Source of the DNA: Opitutales bacterium | GTDB lineage: Bacteria > Verrucomicrobiota > Verrucomicrobiia > Opitutales > UBA9783 | Reading direction: 5' to 3' | Length of the DNA: 11,251 nt | Assembly (NCBI GenBank): GCA_017479315.1 | Contig: JAFVCI010000022.1 | Location: forward strand, 1-11,251 | The notes under the pieces: model-generated | The model's database searches: none | What the model was told of the DNA's origin: nothing | The model's input: the letters and a program-made list of their open reading frames with translations, nothing else | Shown here: piece by piece, positions 1 to 6,439 of the stretch | Layout: every line of letters starts with the position of its first letter | Numbering within the stretch: position 1 is the stretch's first letter | Translations under genes and position numbers: made by a program

Positions 1-45
1 AACCAACGAAGGTTGTTCGCATCACTCATACTTTACGGAAAATTT

Positions 46-375
46 ATGTCTAAATCTATGAATAAATATCATAAATGTATACAGGAACTCGGCAAATTGC
101 CGGGTTGGGTTAAAGTCGGAGCCGTAGCTATAGGCGTCGGTGTCGGAACAGGAGGGCGGTCCCAGGGAATAGAAAAGGCAAGGGCCGGAAAGATAAAAGA
201 GAACACAGAACGTACGCACACCACAACCGTTAACGTCGCCATGCAAAACCGCTGTTTAAATTTCGAAAACGCAAATTTTTTTCTGCCGAAAACGCTTATT
301 TTTGTTCTTCTCGCCGTTATTTTAACATACTGCTTCGCACGGAAAAAATCAAAATCCGACAACAAAGGCAAATAA
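46..375 (+). CDS. Small hypothetical protein with one C-terminal membrane segment
   Basis: I do not recognise this 109-residue protein. It has a short charged N-terminus, a glycine-rich hydrophobic stretch at about residues 24-37 (GAVAIGVGVGTGG), a basic and polar middle, and one clear membrane segment at about 84-98 (TLIFVLLAVILTYCFA) followed by a basic tail (RKKSK). The tail would place the C-terminus in the cytoplasm by the positive-inside rule. I chose the ATG at 46, which has GGAA a few bases upstream; TTG at 13 and ATG at 58 are in-frame alternatives. It uses ATA and AGG codons, which are rare in the neighbouring genes, so it may have been acquired or be poorly expressed. A 171-codon ORF lies opposite on the minus strand (69-584) but looks like a shadow. 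No function is proposed. Whether it is a real gene is moderately uncertain. Confidence 0.45.
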   Translation: MSKSMNKYHKCIQELGKLPGWVKVGAVAIGVGVGTGGRSQGIEKARAGKIKENTERTHTTTVNVAMQNRCLNFENANFFLPKTLIFVLLAVILTYCFARKKSKSDNKGK

Positions 376-480
376 AAGTCCTTCCTGGTTTGTAATATAA
401 ATTTCAAAAAAACTTCATACGCGGGATTGCCGGAATCGGTCACAGGCATACGGGGCAATATAGAGCACTTCCATAAATTT

Positions 481-609
481 TTACACACTTCGAAAAAATT
501 CAACACGCCATTCGCAACATACGCATGCGGTTTCATCAAAAATACCCGATTTCCCCTGCTTCTTTTCGGCAATTTTTTCTTCATAAACCTTTAATTTTTC
601 AAAAAACAT
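481..609 (-). CDS. Candidate 42-residue mini-protein, antisense side of the gap
   Basis: This tentative ORF is supported mainly by its ribosome site: on the minus strand GGGAGG (complement of 617-622) sits exactly 7 bases before an ATG at 609, among the best-placed Shine-Dalgarno sites in the window. The product begins MFFEKLKVYEEKIAEKKQG, a charged and probably helical stretch, and has a cysteine cluster CVCC near residues 29-32. It would be divergent from the ABC ATPase gene, with its 5' leader running into that gene. I see no good promoter for it and no recognisable family. It may be chance in an AT-rich gap. Confidence 0.2.
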   Translation of the reverse strand: MFFEKLKVYEEKIAEKKQGKSGIFDETACVCCEWRVEFFRSV

Positions 610-641
610 TTGACGTCCTCCCGCCGTTCGGATACGAGAAA

Positions 642-647
642 AGAGGA
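642..647 (+). promoter_or_regulatory. Ribosome binding site of the ABC ATPase gene
   Basis: AGAGGA lies just upstream of ATG 650, with a short spacing of two bases. It supports the ATG at 650, which also matches the usual N-terminus of the family (MIDIRVEHLTKCFG). A short perfect hairpin follows directly after the start codon (654-669). Confidence 0.45.
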
Positions 648-649
648 AT

Positions 650-1876
650 ATGATCGACATTCGTGTCGAACATCTCACAAAGTGCTTCGGGAACGCAACG
701 GCGTTGGACGATATCAGTTTTTCCATCAAGAGCGGTGAGTTGTTCTTTCTCCTGGGACCGAGCGGATGCGGTAAAACGACGTTACTGCGATTGCTGGCCG
801 GCTTTTATGCACCCGACGAAGGGTGCATTTTTTTTGGCGATAAGGAGGTTTCGTCGCGCCCGCCGCACAAACGCGGAACCGGAATGGTCTTTCAAAATTA
901 CGCGTTGTTGCCGCACATGACGGTGGCGCAAAACGTCGCCTTCGGATTACAACAGAAGAAGCTGCCGGCGAACGAAATCAAGGCGAAGGTTGAAGAAGTC
1001 TTGTGCTCGGTACAAATGGATGCGTACGCCGAACGAAAGCCGAACGAATTGTCGGGCGGACAACAACAACGAGTGGCGTTGGCGCGCGCGCTGGCAATTC
1101 ATCCGAAATGTTTGCTTTTGGATGAACCTTTATCCAACCTGGATGCGAAACTGCGTATCGAGATGCGCACCGAAATTCGTCGCATTTGCAAGGAATTTAA
1201 ATTAACGACCGTCTACGTAACGCACGACCAGACGGAAGCCTTATCCATCGCAGACCGCATGGCGATTTTTTCCAAAGGTCACATCGAGCAAATCGGAACG
1301 CCGATTGAGGTTTACAAGCACCCGAAAAACCGTTTTGTCGCGCACTTTTTGGGCGAAACCAACTTTATCTCGGGAACGGTGTTGCCGTATCGCAAACCCG
1401 ATGCCGATGCGGCACCTTATTTACGCCAGGGAAGTACGTTGGTTTCGCTTGACGGGAACGGCGCAACATCGAACCCGAAAACCGTCGACGAGGAGGATTT
1501 TTCGTTGGATGATCTCGCCAATGCTTCGCCTTCAACGGAAACCAAACTGGTTCCCGAGGTATTGGTACAAACGGAACTGGGTACCTACCGCGGCGTATGG
1601 CATTTTGACCGCCCGTTACCAAAGACTGGCGAAAAGGTGACGCTTTCCATTCGTCCCGAAGCGATTAAACTGAAACCGTACGGCATGACGGAAAATTCCA
1701 CCGACGGCATCATCGGCGAAACGGTCTACTACGGCGAGGTGGCGCGCTATGATTTTATTAAGAATAATATAACGCTGAAAATTTCCGAACTCAATCCGAA
1801 GCATCTCGATCACGCATTACGGCAGGGATTGTTTGCAAACGTTAAAGTGGATGACGTTATCGTCCTCCAACCGTGA
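650..1876 (+). CDS. ABC transporter ATP-binding protein, PotA/FbpC/CysA type
   Basis: This is the nucleotide-binding subunit of an importer, a peripheral inner-membrane protein that hydrolyses ATP to drive uptake. All expected motifs are present in 408 residues: Walker A GPSGCGKTT (36-44), Q-loop Gln82, signature LSGGQ (134-138), Walker B CLLLDEP (154-160, catalytic Glu159), D-loop SNLD and switch His192 (THDQ). After about residue 235 comes a TOBE-type regulatory domain. It is interrupted by an acidic, low-complexity stretch at about 250-300 (for example VDEEDFSLDDLA) that looks like an insertion compared with typical members. The subfamily carries polyamines, ferric iron, sulfate or sugars, and the substrate cannot be told from this subunit alone. 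The stop overlaps the ATG of the solute-binding protein gene by one base, so the two are almost certainly co-translated. No permease gene is present in the window. Confidence 0.93.
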   Translation: MIDIRVEHLTKCFGNATALDDISFSIKSGELFFLLGPSGCGKTTLLRLLAGFYAPDEGCIFFGDKEVSSRPPHKRGTGMVFQNYALLPHMTVAQNVAFGLQQKKLPANEIKAKVEEVLCSVQMDAYAERKPNELSGGQQQRVALARALAIHPKCLLLDEPLSNLDAKLRIEMRTEIRRICKEFKLTTVYVTHDQTEALSIADRMAIFSKGHIEQIGTPIEVYKHPKNRFVAHFLGETNFISGTVLPYRKPDADAAPYLRQGSTLVSLDGNGATSNPKTVDEEDFSLDDLANASPSTETKLVPEVLVQTELGTYRGVWHFDRPLPKTGEKVTLSIRPEAIKLKPYGMTENSTDGIIGETVYYGEVARYDFIKNNITLKISELNPKHLDHALRQGLFANVKVDDVIVLQP

Positions 1877-3555
1877 TGAAACGTAAAATTATCCTCATCC
1901 TGCTCGCCATCGTTGCGGTGATTGTATTGCCGTTTTTGTTGCGACGCCCGGGCGTTCGTCTGACGGAGCAAACGGATGATACCGTTGTCATCGTTACCCC
2001 CCACAACGAAGCCATACGCCTGGAGCTGGAAGTCGGTTTTCGCGAATGGTATCAAAAACAAACGGGACGTACCGTGAACGTCGACTGGCGTGCGCCCGGC
2101 AGCACCGGCAACATCATTCGATTGTTGAACATTTCTTACGAGAATGCCTTTAAAAATCATTGGACGCAAACGTTGCAACGACCGTGGACGCATGAGATTC
2201 AATCGAATTACAATCAGGAAAGTCCCAAAAGCGCACTCGGTAAGGAGGCTCGCGAGGCGTTTCTCGCTTCCAATGTCGGTTGCGGCATGGATCTGTTTTT
2301 TGGCGGTGCCGTCGGCGAATACAGGAAACTGGCAACCGCCGGTCTTCTTGTGCCGTGTGATTTGTCGCAACGACATCCCGAATGGTTTAACGAGAACGTT
2401 ATCCCGAAACAACTGGCGGGAGACAGTCTTTACGACCCCGACGGAAAATGGATGCCGGCGGTTTTGTCGACGTTCGGCATTATGTATAACACCGATCGGT
2501 TACAGGATTTAAATATCGAAGCTCCGCAACGGTGGGATGATTTGGCAAAACCCGGGTTTTATCACCAGATTGCCATGGTGGATCCCGTTCAAAGCAGTGT
2601 CGTGGTGAAGTGCTTCGAGATGTTGTTGCAGCAACAAATGCAACAGGCATGCGACGAAAAATTTCCCGACAAACCGATCGACAAGCTTTCGAAGGAGGAA
2701 CTTCGAACGGCTCTGAACCTCGGATGGGCGCGCGGACTGCAACTCATTCAGAAAATCATGGCAAACGCGCGCTACTTTACGGACAATTCGATTGCGACCG
2801 TCTGGGATGTCAGCCAGGGAAATTGCACAGCCGGCGTGGTCGTCAATTTTTACGGTTATCATCAGCGCGCCGAAACGCTTGCGCGCGGCGGAAAGGATCG
2901 CGTTCGATTCATCGTGCCGAAGAACGGCGCCTGTTGGTCGCCGGATCCGATCGGGTTGCTTCGCGGTGCTCCCAACCGCGAAGTCGCACAACGCTTTATC
3001 GAGTATATTCATTCGGAAGAGGGGCAGGATCGCATGGGATTTAAGCTTCGTTCGAAAACGAATCCGTCAGCCGAAGCAACATCCGACGAAACAAACCTCC
3101 TGTGTTCGCATCAACCGATTTACCACGCACTGCACAGAACGCCCGTGCGCAAGGATTTTTACACCGCGTCCAAAAAGGATTTTCAATCGGCACCGGACAC
3201 GAACCCGTATAACGAGGAAAACATGTTTATCTACCGCGCCGATTGGACGGGATCGGCGTTCGGAGCGATCCGATTTTTATGCAAAGTTCTGTTCATGCAT
3301 CCCTACACGGAACTGACACACGCATGGAAAGCGATTTTCGAGGCACAAAAAGAAGGTCGCACCGACATTGCCGAACGCGCCCTGTCGGTGATGCAGGATT
3401 CCCAAGAACTGACATACGATTGGATTTCGGAGACCTACAATCCGCTTGTGAAATCCAAAAACACACGCGCCCAGGTGGAGCTGGAAACGGAACTGACGAA
3501 GCGGTTTTGCAGGCAATATAAAGAAGCCTTTAAAATTGCGACGGAAGGCAAATAA
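1876..3555 (+). CDS. Membrane-anchored ABC solute-binding protein, ferric-iron/spermidine-like
   Basis: This is the likely extracytoplasmic binding protein partner of the ATPase encoded just upstream. The ATG at 1876 overlaps the ATPase stop (TGATG), while a GTG three bases earlier is an alternative. The N-terminus is a hydrophobic helix (residues about 5-22) followed by RRP, with no lipobox and no clear signal-peptidase site, so it may stay anchored in the inner membrane. The next part reads like the type-2 periplasmic binding fold: VVIVTPHNEAIR near 38-50, AVLSTFGIMYNTDRL near 195-210, WDDLAKPGF, and VPKNGACWSPDPIGLL near 350. At 559 residues it is much longer than the usual 330-380; roughly the last 150 residues form a mostly helical, charged extension. 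The family call is good, but the substrate is unknown (iron is a guess by resemblance). No Shine-Dalgarno site is seen, consistent with coupling to the upstream gene. Confidence 0.85.
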   Translation: MKRKIILILLAIVAVIVLPFLLRRPGVRLTEQTDDTVVIVTPHNEAIRLELEVGFREWYQKQTGRTVNVDWRAPGSTGNIIRLLNISYENAFKNHWTQTLQRPWTHEIQSNYNQESPKSALGKEAREAFLASNVGCGMDLFFGGAVGEYRKLATAGLLVPCDLSQRHPEWFNENVIPKQLAGDSLYDPDGKWMPAVLSTFGIMYNTDRLQDLNIEAPQRWDDLAKPGFYHQIAMVDPVQSSVVVKCFEMLLQQQMQQACDEKFPDKPIDKLSKEELRTALNLGWARGLQLIQKIMANARYFTDNSIATVWDVSQGNCTAGVVVNFYGYHQRAETLARGGKDRVRFIVPKNGACWSPDPIGLLRGAPNREVAQRFIEYIHSEEGQDRMGFKLRSKTNPSAEATSDETNLLCSHQPIYHALHRTPVRKDFYTASKKDFQSAPDTNPYNEENMFIYRADWTGSAFGAIRFLCKVLFMHPYTELTHAWKAIFEAQKEGRTDIAERALSVMQDSQELTYDWISETYNPLVKSKNTRAQVELETELTKRFCRQYKEAFKIATEGK

Positions 3556-3586
3556 TACATTTCTCCCGACGTTTCTTAAACACGCG

Positions 3587-3602
3587 CCTGCGGTTTGGCA
3601 GG
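3587..3602 (+). terminator. Weak hairpin after the solute-binding protein gene
   Basis: CCTGC and GCAGG form a 5-base-pair stem around a 6-base loop, about 30 bases after the stop codon. It is followed by GTTT and a T-rich tract only further downstream. It may end the ABC transcript, but the stem is short and the T run is not adjacent, so this is a weak call. Confidence 0.25.
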
Positions 3603-3661
3603 GTTTCGAGCGTCTTTTGATTGGTATTTTTTCCCGTATTTTACTTTTTTCTTGAATTTTT

Positions 3662-3667
3662 TATAAA
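3662..3667 (+). promoter_or_regulatory. Possible -10 box of the secreted-protein gene
   Basis: TATAAA sits 21 bases before the GTG start at 3689 in a strongly AT-rich stretch, which fits a sigma70-like -10 element. No good -35 box is found at 16-18 bases upstream, and no ribosome site precedes the start codon. Confidence 0.25.
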
Positions 3668-3688
3668 AATTTCTTCCGATAAAGTCGT

Positions 3689-4423
3689 GTGAAGTTTAGA
3701 CGTATCCCATTGCTCCTCCTGTCCGTTGCATTCCCTGCATTTTCAAACGTGCATGCGGATCTTTACGATGTTAAAGCATTAGCGGCACACCTGAAGCAAA
3801 AACTCGAGAGTATTCAGGCGGAATACGAAAAGCTTCAGCAGAAACAACAATTGTCGTATTTTTGGGACAAAGGTATACACAACCCCAGTAACCTGTTTCT
3901 CCTGTTTCGGAAAAACATCCTCCGATCAACAGAAAACTTAAGAGAAATGGCGGCAACGCTGTTTTCGTTTGAAGATCTGAATGTAAAAGAACAACTGGAA
4001 AAAAAGTTTCTCCCCATATTCATGAGTGAAGAGTTCTTACGCATGTTGTTCGGTGATAATATCGTGAATAAGTTGATTACGTGTAACGGTGAAGATGGCG
4101 CATGTGTTTTTTGGGATAAAGAAGAATACAACAATCCGTCCGGAAAGTTGTTATTCTTTTTGCGCGTAAAACATACTCCTCACGAAGATTCGAACAGCAA
4201 GAATCCTTCGGTCTGGGACATCTTTATGGGAGGTCGTTGGATTACCGCTTTGGATATGCAATTTGTATTTGCCTACGATACCAAGAACGATAACATTCAG
4301 TTCATCGGAACGAAAGATAAGATCTTCATTAACGGTAAAGGGGTGAAGATGGATTTTCCGATTTACTCGCCTTCATACACCAACGCATCCGTTCCGAAAA
4401 ACAATTCAATGAATATGGATTGA
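3689..4423 (+). CDS. Hypothetical secreted protein with signal peptide
   Basis: I do not recognise the family. The first 23 residues are a good Sec signal peptide: basic MKFRR, a hydrophobic core, then SNVHA with likely cleavage before Asp24. The mature part begins with a charged heptad-like helix (about 28-55, for example LKQKLESIQAEYEKLQQKQ), probably a coiled coil. It has only two cysteines, at 132 and 139 (TCNGEDGAC), which could form a disulfide in the periplasm. The C-terminal third is rich in aromatic and beta-prone residues (FMGGRWITALDMQFVFAYDT), suggesting a small beta domain. The GTG start is supported by the signal peptide directly following it; there is no visible Shine-Dalgarno site. 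It stands alone, 133 bases after the ABC genes and 145 before rfaE2, so an exported or periplasmic role is the most that can be inferred. Confidence 0.75.
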   Translation: MKFRRIPLLLLSVAFPAFSNVHADLYDVKALAAHLKQKLESIQAEYEKLQQKQQLSYFWDKGIHNPSNLFLLFRKNILRSTENLREMAATLFSFEDLNVKEQLEKKFLPIFMSEEFLRMLFGDNIVNKLITCNGEDGACVFWDKEEYNNPSGKLLFFLRVKHTPHEDSNSKNPSVWDIFMGGRWITALDMQFVFAYDTKNDNIQFIGTKDKIFINGKGVKMDFPIYSPSYTNASVPKNNSMNMD

Positions 4424-4445
4424 GGCTCCCGAAGGACATCTTTTC

Positions 4446-4481
4446 ATGCATCATACGCTTGAAAGTCTTTCACATTTCTAA
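4446..4481 (+). CDS. Possible 11-codon leader peptide before rfaE2
   Basis: ATG at 4446 opens an 11-codon frame (MHHTLESLSHF) ending in TAA. AAGGA at 4432-4436 lies 9 bases upstream, a better ribosome site than that of rfaE2 itself. The end of the frame runs into a hairpin arm with a following T run (4461-4493). This resembles an attenuator layout but could be chance. Confidence 0.15.
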   Translation: MHHTLESLSHF

Positions 4482-4495
4482 ACTTTCTGTTTTTT
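4461..4495 (+). terminator. AT-rich hairpin with T run upstream of rfaE2
   Basis: GAAAGT (4461-4466) can pair with ACTTTC (4482-4487) across a 15-base loop, followed by TG and a run of six T. The stem is short and AT-rich, so it would be a weak terminator for the secreted-protein gene, or an attenuator within the rfaE2 leader. Confidence 0.25.
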
Positions 4496-4568
4496 AAATA
4501 CGCAACACATCGAACGGTGCTTTGAATAAAAACGTCGCCTCTTTCCCAACAAGCTTCACACTGAAGGC

Positions 4569-5069
4569 GTGCTTCCAATCCACAAACAAATCGCTCTTTC
4601 GGATATCACCGTTCGTCGCGAACAACTGCGCAAAAACAATCAAACCCTGATTTTTACCAACGGTTGCTTTGATCTGTTGCACGTCGGGCACGTTTATGCG
4701 CTGGAGAAAGCCAAAAAAGAAGGTCATATTTTGTGGGTCGGGGTTAATTCGGACGCAAGCGTTCGCGCGTTGAAAGGCAATGCGCGACCGATTTATCCGC
4801 AGGAAGCGCGTTTATATTTACTGAACGCTCTGCAATGCGTCGACGGTCTTATTTTATTCGACGGTACCGACTGTGCGCGCGAATTGGAACTTGTTCAGCC
4901 CGATGTGTACGTTAAGAGCGGTCATTATGCACTCGAAACCTTAAATCCGAACGAACGTCGCATGTTGGAAAAATGCAACGCGAGCATTCGTTTCATTCCG
5001 CCGTTGCCAAATTGGAGCACGACAAAGACGTTGGAGCGTATTCGCGAACTTTTTGAGAAAGAACCATAA
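4569..5069 (+). CDS. rfaE2: D-glycero-beta-D-manno-heptose 1-phosphate adenylyltransferase (RfaE2/HldE C-domain type)
   Basis: This cytoplasmic nucleotidyltransferase would transfer AMP from ATP to heptose 1-phosphate, giving the ADP-heptose used for the LPS inner core. The 166-residue protein matches the stand-alone C-terminal domain of HldE in length. It shows the cytidylyltransferase signature FTNGCFDLLHVGH, with the HxGH catalytic motif at 38-41, then GVNSDASVRALKG, RPIYPQEAR (78-81 region) and the late STT at 150-152, which is usually GxSTT but here is preceded by Asn-Trp. PDVYVKSGHY corresponds to the family's PDVxVKGGDY. The GTG start at 4569 gives the expected N-terminal length; the frame is open only back to 4530 and contains no better start, and no clear Shine-Dalgarno site is seen. 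A kinase partner (HldA/RfaE1) is not in the window. The gene converges with lpxB 13 bases away. Confidence 0.92.
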   Translation: MLPIHKQIALSDITVRREQLRKNNQTLIFTNGCFDLLHVGHVYALEKAKKEGHILWVGVNSDASVRALKGNARPIYPQEARLYLLNALQCVDGLILFDGTDCARELELVQPDVYVKSGHYALETLNPNERRMLEKCNASIRFIPPLPNWSTTKTLERIRELFEKEP

Positions 5070-5082
5070 ATACCGCTCACTT

Positions 5083-6204
5083 TTAACCGTTCCCAAGCCC
5101 AAGCAGACATTCCACATCCTCGACCGCCGAATGTTTCGGCGATGTCGACAGCATCTCTTTAAGCCGTTGCGCGCCGCTTTCAAAGCGAATACGCGCCGTT
5201 TGCGGATCGTCCAGGAATGTTGCCATCCGCTGCGCAACAACCGTTGCCTGCAACGGCGTATCCTGCAGAGTTTCGGGATAAAATTCTTCTTTGAGCAACA
5301 CGTTCGCCATGGTCAGGTACGGAACTTTTACGAGACGCTTCCCGAAAAAAAACGTGATCGGATGCGCGCGATAGGCAACAACCCCGGGAATGCCCGCAAG
5401 CGCAACCTGCAACGAAGCCGTTCCAGAGGACATTAGCGCACCGCAAACGCCGTTATCAAGTTCCGACAGCGGACAGGTTGTCATGTCGGGCGACAAATTG
5501 TTTTTAGCATAAGAACCGACATTGTCGTTCGGGAAAGGAACAATCCCTTTCAAAGACGGACGGTTTCTCTTCAAATACCCAAACGCTTCTTTTAAAAGCG
5601 GGAAAATACGCGTTACGGCACCGAGGCGGCTCCCGGGCAACAGCAACAGCGGACCGTTCGGGTCGTAACGGAACGGATTTTGCTGTCGCAACAGCGGATG
5701 ACCGACGAAATTCACCTTCAAATTTGTATCGGCGAAACACTCAACTTCGAACGGGAAAATGACGCCCAGCGCATCAAACCAACACGCAATTTTAAACCGA
5801 CGGTGCGCCTTCCATGCCCAAATCTGCGGCGCAATGTAACCATAAATATACGTCGAACCGCCCGCCTTTTTGCTCAACCCCGCCCGATGTAACGCCTGCG
5901 CCAGGCGTAAATTGAAACCCGGGAAATCGACCAAGCAAATAACCTTCGGTTGATAAACGCGCACCCAACGCACCAGCCACCGCAATAAACGCACAAACGT
6001 TCCGTAGTGCTTCAGAACTTCCGCCAGTCCCACAACGGAAAGCGACATTATGTTAAACAGCAGATGCGCGCCGGCTTGTTGGAGGTTCGAACCGCCGACC
6101 GCGCAAACGGACAGGTTCGGATGCCTTGTCTTCAATTCACGAACCAATACGGAAGCGTGCAAATCCCCCGAAGGTTCTCCGGCAATCACCAACACATCCG
6201 CCAT
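5083..6204 (-). CDS. lpxB: Lipid-A-disaccharide synthase LpxB
   Basis: LpxB is a GT19 glycosyltransferase at the inner face of the inner membrane. It joins UDP-2,3-diacylglucosamine and 2,3-diacylglucosamine 1-phosphate into the lipid A disaccharide. The 373 residues show the family's landmarks in order: AGEPSGDLHA at 8-17, SVVGLAEVL in the N-domain, VDFPGFNLRLA, YIAPQIWAWK, a PFE motif, VGHPLL, LPGSR, and SSGTASLQVALAGIPGVVAYR near the C-terminus, with YLTMANVLL after it. The length is typical of the family and no key region is missing. The ATG at 6204 gives a natural N-terminus (MADVLVIAGEPSGD), but there is no obvious Shine-Dalgarno site. A 235-base gap with an inverted repeat and a direct repeat separates it from the oxidoreductase gene upstream on the same strand. 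Overlap with a lipid A pathway is also indicated by rfaE2 next door. Confidence 0.97.
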   Translation of the reverse strand: MADVLVIAGEPSGDLHASVLVRELKTRHPNLSVCAVGGSNLQQAGAHLLFNIMSLSVVGLAEVLKHYGTFVRLLRWLVRWVRVYQPKVICLVDFPGFNLRLAQALHRAGLSKKAGGSTYIYGYIAPQIWAWKAHRRFKIACWFDALGVIFPFEVECFADTNLKVNFVGHPLLRQQNPFRYDPNGPLLLLPGSRLGAVTRIFPLLKEAFGYLKRNRPSLKGIVPFPNDNVGSYAKNNLSPDMTTCPLSELDNGVCGALMSSGTASLQVALAGIPGVVAYRAHPITFFFGKRLVKVPYLTMANVLLKEEFYPETLQDTPLQATVVAQRMATFLDDPQTARIRFESGAQRLKEMLSTSPKHSAVEDVECLLGLGNG

Positions 6205-6439
6205 TTGATTTTAAGGTAATACACGGCGGATGAGGCGCAAAACAATTTGCGTTTGAGGCGAAAATGGCTTTTTAAGGCAACAACGTACTCCGTTTTATAT
6301 AACCGTTCGCAAGAAAAGAGAGAACGTACTCTTTTAAGAATTTATGATTTTGGAAAGCGAAAAAGTCAACAGCGATGCAAATTTTCAATTTAAAACCAAT
6401 TTTAAAGCACACACGAAGACAGCATCTTCAATCTCCATC
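6205..6439. other. lpxB: Spacer upstream of lpxB with repeats
   Basis: The 235 bases upstream of lpxB contain no convincing gene. They include an inverted repeat at 6236-6251, two direct copies of AACGTACTC (6282-6290 and 6323-6331), and a 7-base-pair inverted repeat AAAAGAG/CTCTTTT (6314-6320 and 6329-6335). Reading the minus strand, an AT-rich TATATAA motif lies between the two direct repeats (complement of about 6295-6301), a plausible -10 region for lpxB without a clear -35 box. Confidence 0.5.
6236..6251. repeat. Inverted repeat in the lpxB leader
   Basis: CGCAAA and TTTGCG are perfect complements around ACAA, 32 bases before the lpxB start. This could be an operator or a small leader hairpin. 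The composition is AT-leaning and the arms short, so the role is uncertain. Confidence 0.4.

Larger units (their letters stand above)
376..649. other. AT-rich intergenic region
   Basis: This 274-base gap lies between the small membrane protein and the ABC ATPase gene. It is rich in A and T runs and has no convincing plus-strand ORF. A possible weak promoter for the ATPase is TTGACG at 610-615 with TACGAG at 633-638 (17-base spacer, poor -10). The minus strand holds a 42-codon ORF with a strong ribosome site, listed separately. No strong terminator hairpin was seen after the upstream gene. Confidence 0.5.

Noticed and set aside
69..584. 171-codon minus-strand ORF opposite the small membrane protein
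   Set aside because: It has no recognisable domain and odd composition, and its first part reads the same bases as the mini-ORF in another frame. The plus-strand ORF has a cleaner membrane-protein layout.
1810..2412. 200-codon minus-strand ORF
   Set aside because: It lies wholly antisense to the ATPase and binding-protein genes and shows no family signature.
2509..3012. 167-codon minus-strand ORF
   Set aside because: It is a shadow of the solute-binding protein gene, with no domain resemblance.
2792..3316. 174-codon plus-strand ORF in another frame
   Set aside because: It is an arginine-rich translation typical of an out-of-frame shadow inside the binding-protein gene.
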